Positions 18,401-27,897 of a DNA stretch of 64,000 bases are shown here, one piece after another. Every line of letters begins with the position of its first letter. Position 1 is the first letter of the stretch. The notes under the pieces were generated by a model that did no database searches, was not told the origin of the DNA, and saw nothing but the letters and a program-made list of their open reading frames with translations. A program made the position numbers and the translations under genes. The stretch comes from Streptomyces aureocirculatus (lineage in GTDB: Bacteria; Actinomycetota; Actinomycetes; Streptomycetales; Streptomycetaceae): positions 37,159 through 101,158 of the forward strand of contig NZ_JOAP01000024.1 of NCBI RefSeq assembly GCF_000720475.1, read 5' to 3'.

Positions 18401-21400
18401 CTCGGTGGCGTCGATCCGGAACAGACGCGTGCGTACGGGGATGTCGCAGGCCAGGTCGAAGAGCCGGCCCGCGGCGGCGGCGAGCGCTGCGGGCAGTTGG
18501 GCCTCGGTCGTGGGGGTGACCTCCAGTGGCGGCCTGGCCCGTTCCGGCGGCAGGATGTGCTGCCGGGGTTCGCCGTCGTGCTCGGGGAAGACGGTGCGCA
18601 GGGACTCGTGGCGGGCGACGAGGTCGGCGACGGCGGCGCGCAGGGCGGGGACGTCGAGGTCGCCGGTGATGCGTAGCGTCCAGGGCACGTTGTAGGCGCG
18701 GCTCATGCCCTCGATGTGGTGCAGGAACCACAGTCGGCGCTGGGCGAAGGACAGCGGCAGCGGGTCGGGGCGCGCACCGGGACGCAGTGCGGGACGGGCG
18801 CGGGGGGCGTCGGGCGCGTCCGCTGTCTCCCGTGTTTCGAGGTGCGCGGCGAGCGCGGCGACGGTGGGGTGCTCGAAGAGGACGCGGATGGTGAGTTCCG
18901 CGCCGAGGCGGTTGCGGACGCGCGCTGCCAGGCGGGTGGCGAGGAGCGAGTGCCCGCCGAGCGCGAAGAAGTCGTCGTCGATGCCGATGCCCTCGACGCC
19001 GAGGACCTCCGCGAACAGGGCGCGCAGCACCTCTTCGCGCTCGGTGCGCGCGGCGCGTGCCGACTGCGCCTCGACGACCGGCGCGGGCAGCGCGGCCCGG
19101 TCCAGTTTGCCGTTCACGGTCAGCGGCAGCCGCTCCAGGAGCACGACGGCCGACGGCATCATGTAGTCGGGCAGTCGCTCGCGCAGGTGCTCGCGCAGCG
19201 CGGCCGTGAGCTGCCCGCCGCGGCGGGCGGTCATCGGGCTTGTCGCGTACGTCAGCGGGTCGCCGGGGGTGCCGTCGGGCTCGTACGCCTCCAGGACGGC
19301 GCCCTCGGAACCGCCATGGCCTCCGGTGCTCCGTACGAAGAGGGCGTCCACCGCGTCCAGGGCCGTCGCCGCCGGGGCCACCGCGACGCGGTAGCCGATG
19401 TGCTCCCCGAGGCGGTGCAGGTCCTCGGGTTCGACGCCGTGGGGTTCCGGTGCCAGGAGGCGGTGTGCGTCGGCGACGGCGGCCCCGTTGTCGAAGGCGC
19501 GGGCGGCGGCGGTCTCCTGGGCGGTGCGGCGGTTGGGGATGCCGAGCACCCGAAGGCGGGCGGGGGCGTGGCGCTCCAGGTACCCGGCGAGGGCGTCGGT
19601 GTCGGGCACGTCGTCGCCGAACCGCAGCCGCTTCCCGGGCGCCGCGTCCTTTGTGACGGGGGTCTTGTGCAGGACGGCGTCGTAGCGGTACCGCGTCATC
19701 TCGTTGTGCCGGGTACCGCGCCGCACCTGGATGTCCACCGCGCCGACCGTGTCCTCGCGGGCCGCGAAGGCGTGGAAGAAGTCGGGCGCGAGCAGCAGTT
19801 CCTCCTCGCGTACGAGGGCTCGCTCGACGGCGTGCCGTACGGTGCCGCGCTCGGCGTCCGGGGCCGCCCTGCGCAGTTGGACGGCGGTGCCGAACGTACG
19901 CAGGGTACGCAGGTCGCGTACGTCGCCGACGAGGACGGCGCCGCCGGGCGCGGTGCGCTCCAGGGCCCGCCTGAGGACGTCGAGGAGGTAGTCGGCGCTG
20001 GGGAAGTACTGGACCACGGAGTTGATGACCACGGCGTCGAAGTGGCCTTCGGGCAGCCCAGTGGTGTCGTGCGCTGCCTGGCGCCGCAGGTGCACCCGGT
20101 CGCTGAGACCGGTCCTGGCGGCGACCTCGCGGCGCAGCTCCGCCACCGCGCGGCCGGAGATGTCGGTGCCGACGTACTCCTCGCAGTCCGGGGCGAGGTG
20201 GGCGAGCAGCAGGCCGGCGCCGACGCCGATCTCCAGGACGCGGCGGGGGCGCAGGTCCCGGACCCGGCGCACGGTGACATCGCGCCACTCCCGCATGTGG
20301 TCCGGCGCTATGGGCCTGCGGTCACCGTAACTGTCGTACCAGCTCGCGAAGTTCTCCCCGAACACGGGCCGCGAGGTCACCGCGCCGGTGTCCGGCACGG
20401 CGCCGACCACAGCCCCTCCGGCGTCCCCGGCCGGCCCGGCGGCGCCCGCACCCGCCCCAGTGGCACCCACACCCGCACCCGCACCCGCTTCAGCGGCGCC
20501 CCCGCTCGCCCCGTCGGCGGCGGCCGCGTACTGCGCGTCGAACACCTTCTCCCACTCGCCCACTTGGCGCGTCGCCGCGCCGTCGACCGCCACGCCGCCC
20601 CGCTCCCGGCGGAACTCCGGCACCACGTAGGCGACCAGGCGCCGGTCGCCGGGGCGGTCCTCGCGGGCGACGACGGCGGCCTGGCGGGCGGCGGGGTGCG
20701 CGGTGAGCGCGGCCTCGATCTCGCCCGGTTCGATGCGGAAGCCTCTGATCTTGATCTGCTGGTCGGCGCGGCCGATGAACTCCAGGTCGCCGCGGCCGGT
20801 GCGGCGCACGACGTCACCGCTGCGGTACATGCGGGCGCCGGGCGCGCCGAACGGGTCGGCGAGGAAGCGCTGCGCGGTCAGGCCGGGGCGGCCGAGGTAG
20901 CCGCGCGTGACGCCGTCCCCCGCGACGTACAGCTCGCCCGCCACGCCGGGCGGCACCGGCCGCAGCGCTTCGTCGAGCACGTACAGGGCGAGGTCGCGGA
21001 TGCCGGAGCCGATCCGGCTCGGGGCGCCCGGAACAGCGTCCGCGGCGGTGAGCCGGGTCAGGGTGGTGTGGACGGTCGTCTCGGTGATGCCGTACATGTT
21101 CACGAGCACCGGGGCGTCGTCGCGGTGGCGCCCGTACCAAGGAGCCAGCTTGCCGAAGTCGAGCGCTTCGCCCGCGAACACCACCATGCGCAGGGCGAGT
21201 TCACTGTCGTGCGCACCGCTCGCCCGGTCGGCCTCCAGGAGCGGATAGAACGCGGACGGCGTCTGGCTGAGGACGGTGACCCGTTCGGCGGCGAGCAGTG
21301 CCCGGAAGCGCTCGGGCGTCCGGCTCGTCTCGTACGGCACGACGACGAGCCGCCCGCCGTGCAGCAGGGCGCCCCAGATCTCCCACACGGACACGTCGAA

Positions 21401-22132
21401 GGCGTAGGAGTGGAACAGGCTCCACACGTCGTGCTCGTCGAAGCGGAACTCGTCTGCCGTCTCCGTGAACAGGCGGACGACGTTGTGGTGCGAGACGACC
21501 ACGCCCTTGGGGCGGCCCGTGGAGCCGGAGGTGTAGATGACGTACGCGGCGGCCCCGGGGGTGAGAGGCGCGAGGCGGTCGGCGTCGGTGGGGTCGGTGT
21601 CGGGACGGACGGCCAGTTCCTCGGTGGTGCCCCGGGCCCCGAGCACGAGGCGGGGGACGCCGGTGCCGATGTCCAGCGGGTCCTGGCTCACGAGGAGCAC
21701 GGGGCGGGCGTCGGCGAGGGTCCGGTCGACGCGCTCCGGCGGGTGGTCCAGGTCTAGCGGCAGATACCCGGCGCCGGACTTCAGGACGGCGAGGATCGCG
21801 ACGACGGCGTCCACCGAGCGCGGCAGGGCGAGCGCGACCAGGCGTTCGGGACCCGCGCCCCGGGCGAGCAGGGCGTGCGCCAGGCGGTTGGCGCGGGTGT
21901 TGAGCGTGGCGTAGTCGAGGTGTTCGCCGCCGAGGCTCAGGGCGGTGCGGTCCGGGTGCCGGGCCACCTGGGCCTCGAACAGGTCCGTGAGCACGGCGGC
22001 GGCGTGCACGCGAGGGGCGGCGCCTTCGCGGGGGTTCTGGGGGTGCGGGTCCTGGGTGGGTGACTGCCGCCGGTGGTCCGCGAGGGCGCCCCGCGCTCCG
22101 GTGACAGCACGGTCCGATCCGGTGATAGCCAT
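15500..22132 (-). CDS. Dimodular NRPS, A-MT-T-C-A-T, no thioesterase
   Basis: 2210 residues. The first adenylation domain has [11 protein letters not shown] near residue 204. A SAM-dependent methyltransferase ([17 protein letters not shown] near 630) is inserted between core motifs A8 and A10, the usual place of an N-methyltransferase. T1 has [11 protein letters not shown] (Ser near 1058). The condensation domain has the active site HHIACDGW near 1254. A2 has [11 protein letters not shown] near 1761 and T2 has [11 protein letters not shown] near 2168. Pocket residues aligned by eye to GrsA read D-V-W-S-V-A-M-V-H (A1) and D-V-F-C-A-G-V-V-Y (A2); I cannot assign substrates, though A1 is threonine-code-like. 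There is no initiating C and no TE or reductase, so another enzyme must release the chain. It is the last gene of locus 1; AAGGGG precedes the ATG. Confidence 0.93.
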   Translation of the reverse strand: MAITGSDRAVTGARGALADHRRQSPTQDPHPQNPREGAAPRVHAAAVLTDLFEAQVARHPDRTALSLGGEHLDYATLNTRANRLAHALLARGAGPERLVALALPRSVDAVVAILAVLKSGAGYLPLDLDHPPERVDRTLADARPVLLVSQDPLDIGTGVPRLVLGARGTTEELAVRPDTDPTDADRLAPLTPGAAAYVIYTSGSTGRPKGVVVSHHNVVRLFTETADEFRFDEHDVWSLFHSYAFDVSVWEIWGALLHGGRLVVVPYETSRTPERFRALLAAERVTVLSQTPSAFYPLLEADRASGAHDSELALRMVVFAGEALDFGKLAPWYGRHRDDAPVLVNMYGITETTVHTTLTRLTAADAVPGAPSRIGSGIRDLALYVLDEALRPVPPGVAGELYVAGDGVTRGYLGRPGLTAQRFLADPFGAPGARMYRSGDVVRRTGRGDLEFIGRADQQIKIRGFRIEPGEIEAALTAHPAARQAAVVAREDRPGDRRLVAYVVPEFRRERGGVAVDGAATRQVGEWEKVFDAQYAAAADGASGGAAEAGAGAGVGATGAGAGAAGPAGDAGGAVVGAVPDTGAVTSRPVFGENFASWYDSYGDRRPIAPDHMREWRDVTVRRVRDLRPRRVLEIGVGAGLLLAHLAPDCEEYVGTDISGRAVAELRREVAARTGLSDRVHLRRQAAHDTTGLPEGHFDAVVINSVVQYFPSADYLLDVLRRALERTAPGGAVLVGDVRDLRTLRTFGTAVQLRRAAPDAERGTVRHAVERALVREEELLLAPDFFHAFAAREDTVGAVDIQVRRGTRHNEMTRYRYDAVLHKTPVTKDAAPGKRLRFGDDVPDTDALAGYLERHAPARLRVLGIPNRRTAQETAAARAFDNGAAVADAHRLLAPEPHGVEPEDLHRLGEHIGYRVAVAPAATALDAVDALFVRSTGGHGGSEGAVLEAYEPDGTPGDPLTYATSPMTARRGGQLTAALREHLRERLPDYMMPSAVVLLERLPLTVNGKLDRAALPAPVVEAQSARAARTEREEVLRALFAEVLGVEGIGIDDDFFALGGHSLLATRLAARVRNRLGAELTIRVLFEHPTVAALAAHLETRETADAPDAPRARPALRPGARPDPLPLSFAQRRLWFLHHIEGMSRAYNVPWTLRITGDLDVPALRAAVADLVARHESLRTVFPEHDGEPRQHILPPERARPPLEVTPTTEAQLPAALAAAAGRLFDLACDIPVRTRLFRIDATEHVLLLLVHHIACDGWSFAPLAEDLMAAYEARTPGAPGATAAPAPTPATAVQYADYGLWQRELLGDPDDPASPLAHQLAYWRRQLADLPDQMDLPLARPRPATPGYGGGTLAVAWGAELHQRLSALAKETGTSLFMVLQAGLAALLTRLGAGTDIPVGSPIAGRTDQGLDRCVGFFVNTLVIRNDTSGNPAFRELLDRVREVSLSAYEHQDVPFEYLVDDLNPPRVIGRHPLFQVSLVVQNAPAPRLDTEGLKVTTDLLHPGSARFDLLLNIEERFTDDGRPAGLTGFFEYSTDLFDPESVDTVATRLARLLSAAADDPGLPIGRLDVLSAKERRLLFEEWNGTERPVPPLTVPDLFERQVANTPDAPAVVCGDVRLTYAEVNARADRLARRLIAAGTGPEQVVALALPRSADLIVALVAVLKSGAAYLPVDPRHPADRIAFMLRDAAPGCVVTAHDVGCALPDDVPRLYVDEEPEATAHHPAGLTELDEPGESPRDRDHTAPLTPANGAYVLYTSGSTGRPKGVLVPHSNVVDLVLWGRETLGRPHLSHALAATPLTFDVSVFEVFGPLLSGGVVEVVPDVLALGELAAGQWRGSLICAVPSALAELVSHHDVTLGASVVALGGEALSAHTLAEIRTAVPGARIVNVYGPTEATVYTTAWFSDNLDDLDEQGEHSAVDEAPPIGRPVRNTRTYVLDTYLQPVPVGVPGELYVAGAGLARGYVRRPGLTAERFVPDPFGAPGERMYRTGDVTRLRPDGNLEYLGRADDQVKIRGFRIEPGEVESALAAHPGLAQAAVVVREDRPGDRRLVAYCVPVAGAGPAAGSAPAVGAVPAPGEAELRAHLARALPAYMVPAAFVPLARLPLSPNGKLDRRALPVPDDAGGRQAGREPRTPTEAALCELFADALGVPRVGVDDGFFDLGGHSLLAVKLVSRVRAALGVPLGIRAVFEAPTVAALALRLSEQGSE

Positions 22133-22200
22133 TGCCCAGCCCCTTGCTCGCTCGCCGACGCCGTTGCGTTCTGTCGTTCGTGACCGCGCTCGTGCTGTGT

Positions 22201-22300
22201 GTGCCGTGGGTGCCGTGTGTGCCGTGGGTGTGCCGCGGGTGCCGTGGGTGTGCCGCGGGTGCCGTGGGTGTGCCGCGTGTGCCGTGGGTGTGCCCTGGGT
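22201..22300. repeat. 20-bp tandem repeat between amidohydrolase and NRPS genes
   Basis: Five head-to-tail units. Units 2 and 3 are identical (GCCGTGGGTGTGCCGCGGGT) and the others differ by one to a few bases. It lies in the roughly 200-bp gap after the amidohydrolase stop, upstream of the NRPS start on the same strand. No coding or palindromic function is evident. Confidence 0.9.
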
Positions 22301-22330
22301 CGTCGTCCGGGCCCACAGGGACGGGGTGCG

Positions 22331-23269
22331 TCACCCGGGCGGGCGGCTGCCGGGCGCGAGGACGCGCAGGAGGTTCTCGCGCAGCAGCAGCCCCCGGTCC
22401 GTCCTCGACACCCCGGCGAAGACCGTCGGCCCGTCGACGACCTCGGCGACCAGACCCTTCAGACCGCCGTTCAGCCGGCCGAGCGGCCAGTCCGTACCAA
22501 AGATGATCTTGTGGTTGATGCCCATCCTGAACAGCCGGTTCAGATGCTCGGGCCAGTAGGACAGGCTCGGTCCGCTCGCGAACCCGCCGGTGTCCACGTA
22601 CACATTGGTCCTGTACGCCGCCAGATAGGCGCTGACCTCGACATGGGTGAGCCCGCCGTGGCCGAGGACGAACGGGACGGCAGGAAAGTCCCGTGCCGCC
22701 CGGTCGATCCGCATCGGGTGGGCGGGGCCGTAGTCGAGGCTGCGGGCCGTGGGGCCGGTGTGCACGAAAACCGGCAGGGCGCGGGCGGCGCAGATCTCGT
22801 AGTACGGGTAGAGACCCGGGTCCGACGGCGAGTAGCCGCACGGCGGGTACAGCTTCACGCCGTCGAGGCCGTACGCGTCGACCATGTGCTCGAAGTCCCG
22901 CACGCCATCGGGCCCGCGCCGCGGGTCCACGCCGATGTAGACCCAGAACCGGCCGGGGTGCCGCTGCCTGATCTCGTGGTGCAGTCGTGCCGCCTCCGCG
23001 GGTTCGGCGGTGCCCGCCATCCGCAGCCCGAAGTCGGGCACGAGCAGCACGGCACGCTCCACCCCCGCCGCGTCCATCTCCTCCACGAGGCCGTCGGCGA
23101 GATGGTCCTCGTGCTGCGCGGCGAGGCCGTCGGCGATCCGCCCCGGCTTCGGGGCGGCACCCATCGAACCGAGCCTGCACAGCACGTTGCTCGCCACGTC
23201 CTCGACGAAGGCCCGCGGGATGAAGCGGCTGGACGCCACGTGGCAGTGGCCGTCGTACACCCCCGTCAT
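22331..23269 (-). CDS. Amidohydrolase-2 family metal-dependent hydrolase (intact metal site)
   Basis: A 312-residue TIM-barrel protein of the amidohydrolase-2/ACMSD-like group. The N-terminal HxH metal ligand motif is present (YDGHCHV). Later ligands look intact: PVFVHTGP, VLGHGGLTHVE and the FGTDWPLGR Asp. LDGVKLYPPCGYSPSDPGLYPYYE is shared almost exactly with the neighbouring paralog. The family hydrolyses or decarboxylates small carboxylates, lactones or amides. The start ATG overlaps the ACP stop (ATGA). Its placement in an operon with an ACP and acyl ligase suggests a tailoring or release role on a carrier-bound or freed intermediate; the substrate is unknown. Confidence 0.85.
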   Translation of the reverse strand: MTGVYDGHCHVASSRFIPRAFVEDVASNVLCRLGSMGAAPKPGRIADGLAAQHEDHLADGLVEEMDAAGVERAVLLVPDFGLRMAGTAEPAEAARLHHEIRQRHPGRFWVYIGVDPRRGPDGVRDFEHMVDAYGLDGVKLYPPCGYSPSDPGLYPYYEICAARALPVFVHTGPTARSLDYGPAHPMRIDRAARDFPAVPFVLGHGGLTHVEVSAYLAAYRTNVYVDTGGFASGPSLSYWPEHLNRLFRMGINHKIIFGTDWPLGRLNGGLKGLVAEVVDGPTVFAGVSRTDRGLLLRENLLRVLAPGSRPPG

Positions 23270-23514
23270 CCGACGCAGTGCTTGATCAGGCCCTGGATGC
23301 TGACGCCGTGCATGGGGTCGTAGGTGGCGAAGTCGAACTCGGCGTCCGCCTGTTCCTCCAGGTACGAGATGAGGCCGACGACGGCCATCGAGTCGAGCAG
23401 ACCGGTGTGGCTCAGATTGGTCCGCGGCCCGATGACCATGTCCGACTCCCCCTCGATCCAGCGCTCGACCCACTCGACGAGCAGCTTCTCCAGCTCCGCC
23501 ACATCCGCGCTCAT
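23266..23514 (-). CDS. Discrete acyl/peptidyl carrier protein
   Basis: An 82-residue four-helix carrier protein. The phosphopantetheine attachment serine is in TGLLDSMAVVGL. The helix II/III acidic face (SYLEEQADAEFDF) is typical of ACPs. It is sandwiched between the two amidohydrolase genes with 4-bp ATGA overlaps on both sides, so production is translationally coupled to both. Likely partners are the acyl-AMP ligase immediately upstream in the operon (loading) and the GNAT/C-domain enzymes (unloading). Confidence 0.9.
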   Translation of the reverse strand: MSADVAELEKLLVEWVERWIEGESDMVIGPRTNLSHTGLLDSMAVVGLISYLEEQADAEFDFATYDPMHGVSIQGLIKHCVG

Positions 23515-24515
23515 GCCCGGCCTCCCCGGTTCGTCGTGTTCTCCGTGGTGTCGACCGTGTCGACGCGTGCGCCCCCGACAAGCCGGAGACTGTTTCCGCC
23601 CATGATCATTTTCCGGTCGGCCTCCTTGACCCCGGCCACCGCAGGCTGCCCCTTGGCGAAGGCGGCGATCAGGCCCGGCAGCGACTCGGAGAGCCGGTAC
23701 GACGGCCAGCAGGTGCCGAAGAGGATCTTGTGGCCGAGGCCGAGCCGGAACAGCCGGTTCAGATGGGCCTGCCAGCCGTCCGCCGCGAGGACCGAGTGGA
23801 ACTGGCTGATGTCCAGATGCACATTGGGCCGGTGGGCGCACATGTACGTGGCCTCGTCGACGTGGGTGACCCCGCCGTGCCCGAGGATGAAGTTCACCTC
23901 GGGGAAGTCCCTGGCCGCCTCGTCGAGCAGCAGCGGCATGCCGTACTCGAAGTCGAGCGGCCCCCAGCCGGGCCCTGTGTGGCTCAGCACCGGCAGGCCG
24001 TGCGCGCGGGCCACCTCGAAGTACGGGTACAGACGGCGGTCGCTCGGCGAGTAGCCGCACAGCGGGTACAGCTTCATGCCCGCGAAGCCGTACTCGCTGA
24101 CGCACCGCTCGAACAGGTCGATGCCGTCCTGTCCCCCGCGTGGGTCCACGCCCCAGAACACCCGGAAGCGGCCCGGGTGACGGCGGCTCACCTTGTCCAG
24201 GTGCCCGGCGAGTTCGGGCGGCGACAGCGCGCAGCGCGCCACGTGGGAGTAGTCGGGGACCACCAGGAACGCCTCGTCGATCCCGGCCTCGTCCAGTTCC
24301 GCGACGAGCCGGTCCGCGTCGTCGTCCTGGTGCACCGCGAGCACCCGGTCCAGCATCCGCTCGGGCCGCACGGTGTGTCCGTACGCGGCCAGACGGTGGT
24401 GCGCGTTGGCCGCCTGGTGCTCCAGGAACTCCCTCGGGATGGCGAGTTGGCTGCCGAGCTGGACCTGCGCGTCCACGATCGGGTGGCCGGGCAGCACGGA
24501 CCCGGCGGCGCTCAT
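23511..24515 (-). CDS. Amidohydrolase-2 paralog with degenerate metal site
   Basis: 334 residues, clearly paralogous to the gene two positions downstream (shared KLYP-CGYSPSD-LYPY, LGHGG-THV, HLNRLFR-G--HKI-FGT). The HxH motif is replaced: the N-terminus reads PIVDAQVQLG where the paralog has YDGHCHV. The late metal/catalytic Asp is also gone, with FGTCWPS in place of FGTDWP. This suggests loss of classical metal-dependent hydrolysis, leaving a partner-subunit, scaffold or repurposed-catalyst role. It overlaps the ligase stop and the ACP start by 4 bp each. Confidence 0.85.
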   Translation of the reverse strand: MSAAGSVLPGHPIVDAQVQLGSQLAIPREFLEHQAANAHHRLAAYGHTVRPERMLDRVLAVHQDDDADRLVAELDEAGIDEAFLVVPDYSHVARCALSPPELAGHLDKVSRRHPGRFRVFWGVDPRGGQDGIDLFERCVSEYGFAGMKLYPLCGYSPSDRRLYPYFEVARAHGLPVLSHTGPGWGPLDFEYGMPLLLDEAARDFPEVNFILGHGGVTHVDEATYMCAHRPNVHLDISQFHSVLAADGWQAHLNRLFRLGLGHKILFGTCWPSYRLSESLPGLIAAFAKGQPAVAGVKEADRKMIMGGNSLRLVGGARVDTVDTTENTTNRGGRA

Positions 24516-26032
24516 CGGGAGCCCGCCCCTGAACCGGCGGCACCCGGGCCCGTGCCCGCCGCGATCCGCTCCGCGAAGTGCTCGGCCGCCCGGGCCCGGC
24601 TCAGCTTCATGTTGGCCGTCATGAAGGCGGGGTCGGAGCGCAGCGGGGTGGCGGAGAAGACAAGCGACATCACCCGCTCATGGGCGTCGAGCCCCGCGTT
24701 GACCTCGTCGATCTGCTTCTCGATGTGCGCACGCAGCGGGGCGTCACCGGGGTCGGACGCGGTGACGATCGCGCCGAGCCGGTTCGACTGGGGCGTGGGC
24801 ACCACGACGATCTCCGAGACACCGTCGACACCGGCGAACGCCGCCTCGATCTCGGCCGGGTGCACCTTGCGTCCGCTGCCGAGCGCGATGACGTCCTTCT
24901 TGCGCCCGATCAGGGTGAGGAACCCGTCCTCGTCCAGGCGGCCGTAGTCGCCGGTGAGGATGGAGCCGTCGGGACGGAAGATGCCCGCGGCGGACGGGTC
25001 GCCGTCGGTGTCGAAGTAGCCGCGGCCGAGCGGCGCGTCCCGGGTGATGATGACTTCGCCGTCGTCGAGGAAGGTCACCGACTCGGGGTCCATCAACTGT
25101 CCGACGGTGCCGACCCGGTGCCGGTCCGGGGTGTTCCAGGCGACCATGCCGGTCTCGGTGAGGCCGTAGGCCTCCAGGAGGGGCACATCGCGTTCCCAGT
25201 AGCCGTCCAGGGTCTCGCGTCGGATCGGTGCCATCCCTGTGATCATGAAGCGGATGCGGCCGCCCAGGAAGTCGGCGAGCGAGGCGTCGCCGCCGGACTT
25301 CACGTAGAGCTGCAGGGCGGTGTCGTAGAAGACGGGCGGGCCGATGAGGAAGGTCGGGCTCTCCTTGCGCACGGCCTGGAACACCCGCTGGTAGGGCGCG
25401 AGCACCAGGTCGGCGCCGAGCCACAGGCACAGATAGACCGAGAGCCGCTGCTGGTAGTTGGGGAGCGGCAGGAAGATCAGGTGCCGGTCGCTCCCGGTGA
25501 TGCCGAAGGACTCGATGAAGCGGTTGATGACGTACTCGGTCCCCTTGGCACTGATCTCCAGGCCCTTGAGCTGCCCGGAGGTGCCCGAGGAGTAGACCAG
25601 GCTGTGGATGTCGTCGACTTCGAGCACCACGGCGTCGGCCGCGACGGAGCCCGGCGCGGGGGCGCCGTCCGGGCGGACCACGGCGGGTGTGTCCGCGGGC
25701 ACGGACTCGTCCGCGATCAGCAGGGCCAGGCGGTGCCGGGCGATGAACTCCCCGGGGTCGGTGATCTCCACGTTGTCGGCGAAGGCCTTGAGCCGGGCGC
25801 CGGTGGCGAGCGCGGCCAGGTCCCAGGCGAGCCAGTCGACGCTGTTGCCCGCGCGGATGCCGATGACGTGGCCGGGCCGTACGCCCGCCGCCGTCAGCTC
25901 TCCGGCCCGGGTGCGGGCCAGGGCGGTCAGCTCGGCGTGGGTGAGCTCGCGGCGCTTGCCCGCGACGTCGAGCTCGACGACGCGGGCGGTGGTGCGGTCG
26001 GTGGAGCGGTCCAAGAGGCCCGCGAGGTTCAT
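24512..26032 (-). CDS. AMP-forming acyl ligase (acyl-CoA/ACP synthetase type)
   Basis: 506 residues of the ANL superfamily. Motifs in order: A3 VYSSGTSGQLKG, A5 EAYGLTETGMV, A7 TGDYGRLDEDGFL, A8 GRKKDVIALGSGRKVHPAEIE, and a C-terminal A10-like MTANMKLSR that supplies the catalytic Lys. It activates a carboxylate as acyl-adenylate and transfers it to CoA or a phosphopantetheine arm. The discrete ACP two genes downstream is the obvious acceptor. The start is ATG 26032, two bases after the aminotransferase stop; an in-frame extension to 26350 is rejected because it would lie within the aminotransferase gene. Substrate chain type is unknown. Confidence 0.88.
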   Translation of the reverse strand: MNLAGLLDRSTDRTTARVVELDVAGKRRELTHAELTALARTRAGELTAAGVRPGHVIGIRAGNSVDWLAWDLAALATGARLKAFADNVEITDPGEFIARHRLALLIADESVPADTPAVVRPDGAPAPGSVAADAVVLEVDDIHSLVYSSGTSGQLKGLEISAKGTEYVINRFIESFGITGSDRHLIFLPLPNYQQRLSVYLCLWLGADLVLAPYQRVFQAVRKESPTFLIGPPVFYDTALQLYVKSGGDASLADFLGGRIRFMITGMAPIRRETLDGYWERDVPLLEAYGLTETGMVAWNTPDRHRVGTVGQLMDPESVTFLDDGEVIITRDAPLGRGYFDTDGDPSAAGIFRPDGSILTGDYGRLDEDGFLTLIGRKKDVIALGSGRKVHPAEIEAAFAGVDGVSEIVVVPTPQSNRLGAIVTASDPGDAPLRAHIEKQIDEVNAGLDAHERVMSLVFSATPLRSDPAFMTANMKLSRARAAEHFAERIAAGTGPGAAGSGAGSR

Positions 26033-26034
26033 GC

Positions 26035-27897
26035 TCACGTGTCGCCCGACTTCCTTTCCTGCGTGTCCGGTTGCGGGGTGTTCGGTTCCTGGGCGTCCGG
26101 TTGCTGGGTGATCGGTTCCTGGGTGATCGGTTCCTGCGTGGCCAGTTCCTGGGTGTCCGGTCGCGTGGCCAGTTCGGCCGTCAGCGCGGTGATCAGTGCG
26201 TCGAGCCCGGTGCCCGCGAGGAACCCGATCCGGCCGCCGAGCATGTCCTCGTACGAGCCGCTGTCGGTGTCCCAGGTGACGCGTACGTCGAGTTGGCTGC
26301 CGCCGCCGGGCGCGGCGGTGACGGTGGCCCGGCGTTCGAGGGTGTGCCACAGCCAGTCCGCCTCGGCGCTCGATCGCACGCCGTCGTCGAGGAGCTCGGT
26401 CCGGTCCGCCCAGACCACGGCGTCACCGCCGAGCCGCCCGGCGAACTCCGGTTCGCGGCCCGCCGCGGCGGGGACGCCGTTGTCGGCGGCGAAGGGGTCG
26501 AGGAGGTGGGGGCGGGTGCGCAGCAGGCCCATGACGGCGGCGGGCGGGTACGGCAGCCGCACCGTCCGCGTCACCGGCGAGAGTTCGGCCGTAGGAGGGC
26601 CCTCGGCGGAGGCGGGGGCGGACCGGGTGCCGTCGGCGGAGGCGCGGGCGGCGGCGGTCTTGGTGCCGTCGGCTTCCGCCAGGATCCCTTCGAGCACCGA
26701 GAGCCCCTGGTCCAGGTCGGCCTCGGAGATCACCATGGGCGGCTGCACCCGCAGCACGTTCGCGTGGTAGAGCGAGTACGTGGAGGTGACGCCCTCTTCG
26801 AGGAGTCGGCCGAGGACGAACCCGGCGGTGGCGCCGTCGGTGAACTCCAGGCCGTGCATCATGCCGATCCCGCGGTGTTCGGTGACGATCGCGCGGTGGC
26901 GGTGCGCGGCGGCGCTCAGCCGCTCGTCGATCGTGCGGGCCCGCTCTTTCACCCCGGTCAGGAACGCCTCGTCGGACGCGATGGCGATGCTCTCCAGGCC
27001 GACCCGGCACGACAGCGGGTTTCCGCCCAGGCTGGAGCCGAAGGTGGAGGGCAGCACCCGCAGGACCTCCCAGACCTCCTTGGTGCCGAGGACGGCCGAC
27101 AGGGGCAGCACACCGCCGCCGAACGCCTTGCCCACGCACACCAGGTCCGGGGTGACGCCGAACTGCTCGTACGCGAAGAAGGTGCCGCAGCGGCCGAACG
27201 CCGTCTGCATCTCGTCGAGGACGAGCAGCGCGCCCGCCTCGGTGCACAGCCTGCGCACCTCCTGGAGGTAGCCGGGCGGCGGCACGATCACACCGGCCTC
27301 GGCCTGGACGGGTTCGAGGAGCACGGCGGCGACGGTGTCGTCGAGCGCCGCGGCGAGCTCGTCCAGGTCGCCGAAGTCGACCTGCCGGAAGTGCTCCATG
27401 AACGGGCCGAGCAGCTCCCGGTGTTCGGGCCGGTCGGAGGCGCTGAGCGTGGCGAAGGTCTTGCCGTGGAAGCAGCCGCGGGCGCTGATGACGCCGGGGC
27501 GGCCGGTCGCGGCGCGGGCCAGCTTGAGGGCGTTGTCGATGGTCTCGCCGCCGCCGTTGGCGAGGTAGGAGTACGGCAGGCGCTGTCCGGTGGCCTCCGC
27601 GAGGCGCGCGGAGAGCCGGATCTGCACCTCCTCGAACATGATCTTCGTGCTGTTCAGGACGCCGGTGTCGAGCTGCTCGCGTACGGCGGCGACGATGCGG
27701 GGGTGGGAGTAGCCGAAGGACTGGTTGCCGTACTGGTCGAAGAGGGCGAGGTAGGGCGTTCCCTCCTCGTCGTCGAGGACGCGGCTGCCCCGCCCCTCGC
27801 CCTGGACACCGCACCCCATGACGAACGCCATTTTCGCGTAGGCGGGGTGATTGTGGGCCGCTTTGGTCTCAGCAAGGAGTTGACGCCGTGTCCGCAT
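26035..27897 (-). CDS. Class-III PLP aminotransferase fused to a C-terminal SRPBCC-like domain
   Basis: 620 residues. Residues about 1-440 are a class-III (ornithine/GABA-type) aminotransferase. Marks are the glycine-rich NGGGETIDNALKLAR, the acidic PLP-ring contact VLDEMQTAFGR, and the Schiff-base Lys in CVGKAFGGGVLP. Residues about 455-590 form a separate alpha/beta unit (VTRTVRLPYPPAAVMGLLR ... ERRATVTAAPGGGSQLDVRV ... GLDALITALTAELA) that reads like a START/SRPBCC hydrophobic-ligand domain. The tail is a TQEPITQ-type repeat encoded by a 15-bp minisatellite. The fusion is unusual. It could bind a lipid-like amine or aldehyde for transamination. The start overlaps the upstream GNAT gene by 29 bp. 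Confidence 0.85.
   Translation of the reverse strand: MRTRRQLLAETKAAHNHPAYAKMAFVMGCGVQGEGRGSRVLDDEEGTPYLALFDQYGNQSFGYSHPRIVAAVREQLDTGVLNSTKIMFEEVQIRLSARLAEATGQRLPYSYLANGGGETIDNALKLARAATGRPGVISARGCFHGKTFATLSASDRPEHRELLGPFMEHFRQVDFGDLDELAAALDDTVAAVLLEPVQAEAGVIVPPPGYLQEVRRLCTEAGALLVLDEMQTAFGRCGTFFAYEQFGVTPDLVCVGKAFGGGVLPLSAVLGTKEVWEVLRVLPSTFGSSLGGNPLSCRVGLESIAIASDEAFLTGVKERARTIDERLSAAAHRHRAIVTEHRGIGMMHGLEFTDGATAGFVLGRLLEEGVTSTYSLYHANVLRVQPPMVISEADLDQGLSVLEGILAEADGTKTAAARASADGTRSAPASAEGPPTAELSPVTRTVRLPYPPAAVMGLLRTRPHLLDPFAADNGVPAAAGREPEFAGRLGGDAVVWADRTELLDDGVRSSAEADWLWHTLERRATVTAAPGGGSQLDVRVTWDTDSGSYEDMLGGRIGFLAGTGLDALITALTAELATRPDTQELATQEPITQEPITQQPDAQEPNTPQPDTQERKSGDT
26056..26160 (-). repeat. 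15-bp tandem repeat, 7 units, in the aminotransferase C-terminus
   Basis: Seven 15-mers close to TTCCTGGGTGATCGG, in frame, encoding the repeating (T/P)QEP(I/D/N)T tail of the aminotransferase fusion. It stops about 20 bp before the gene's stop codon. Confidence 0.93.

Noticed and set aside
22201..22300. Possible CRISPR-like array
   Set aside because: Units are directly contiguous with no unique spacers and no cas genes nearby; a simple minisatellite.
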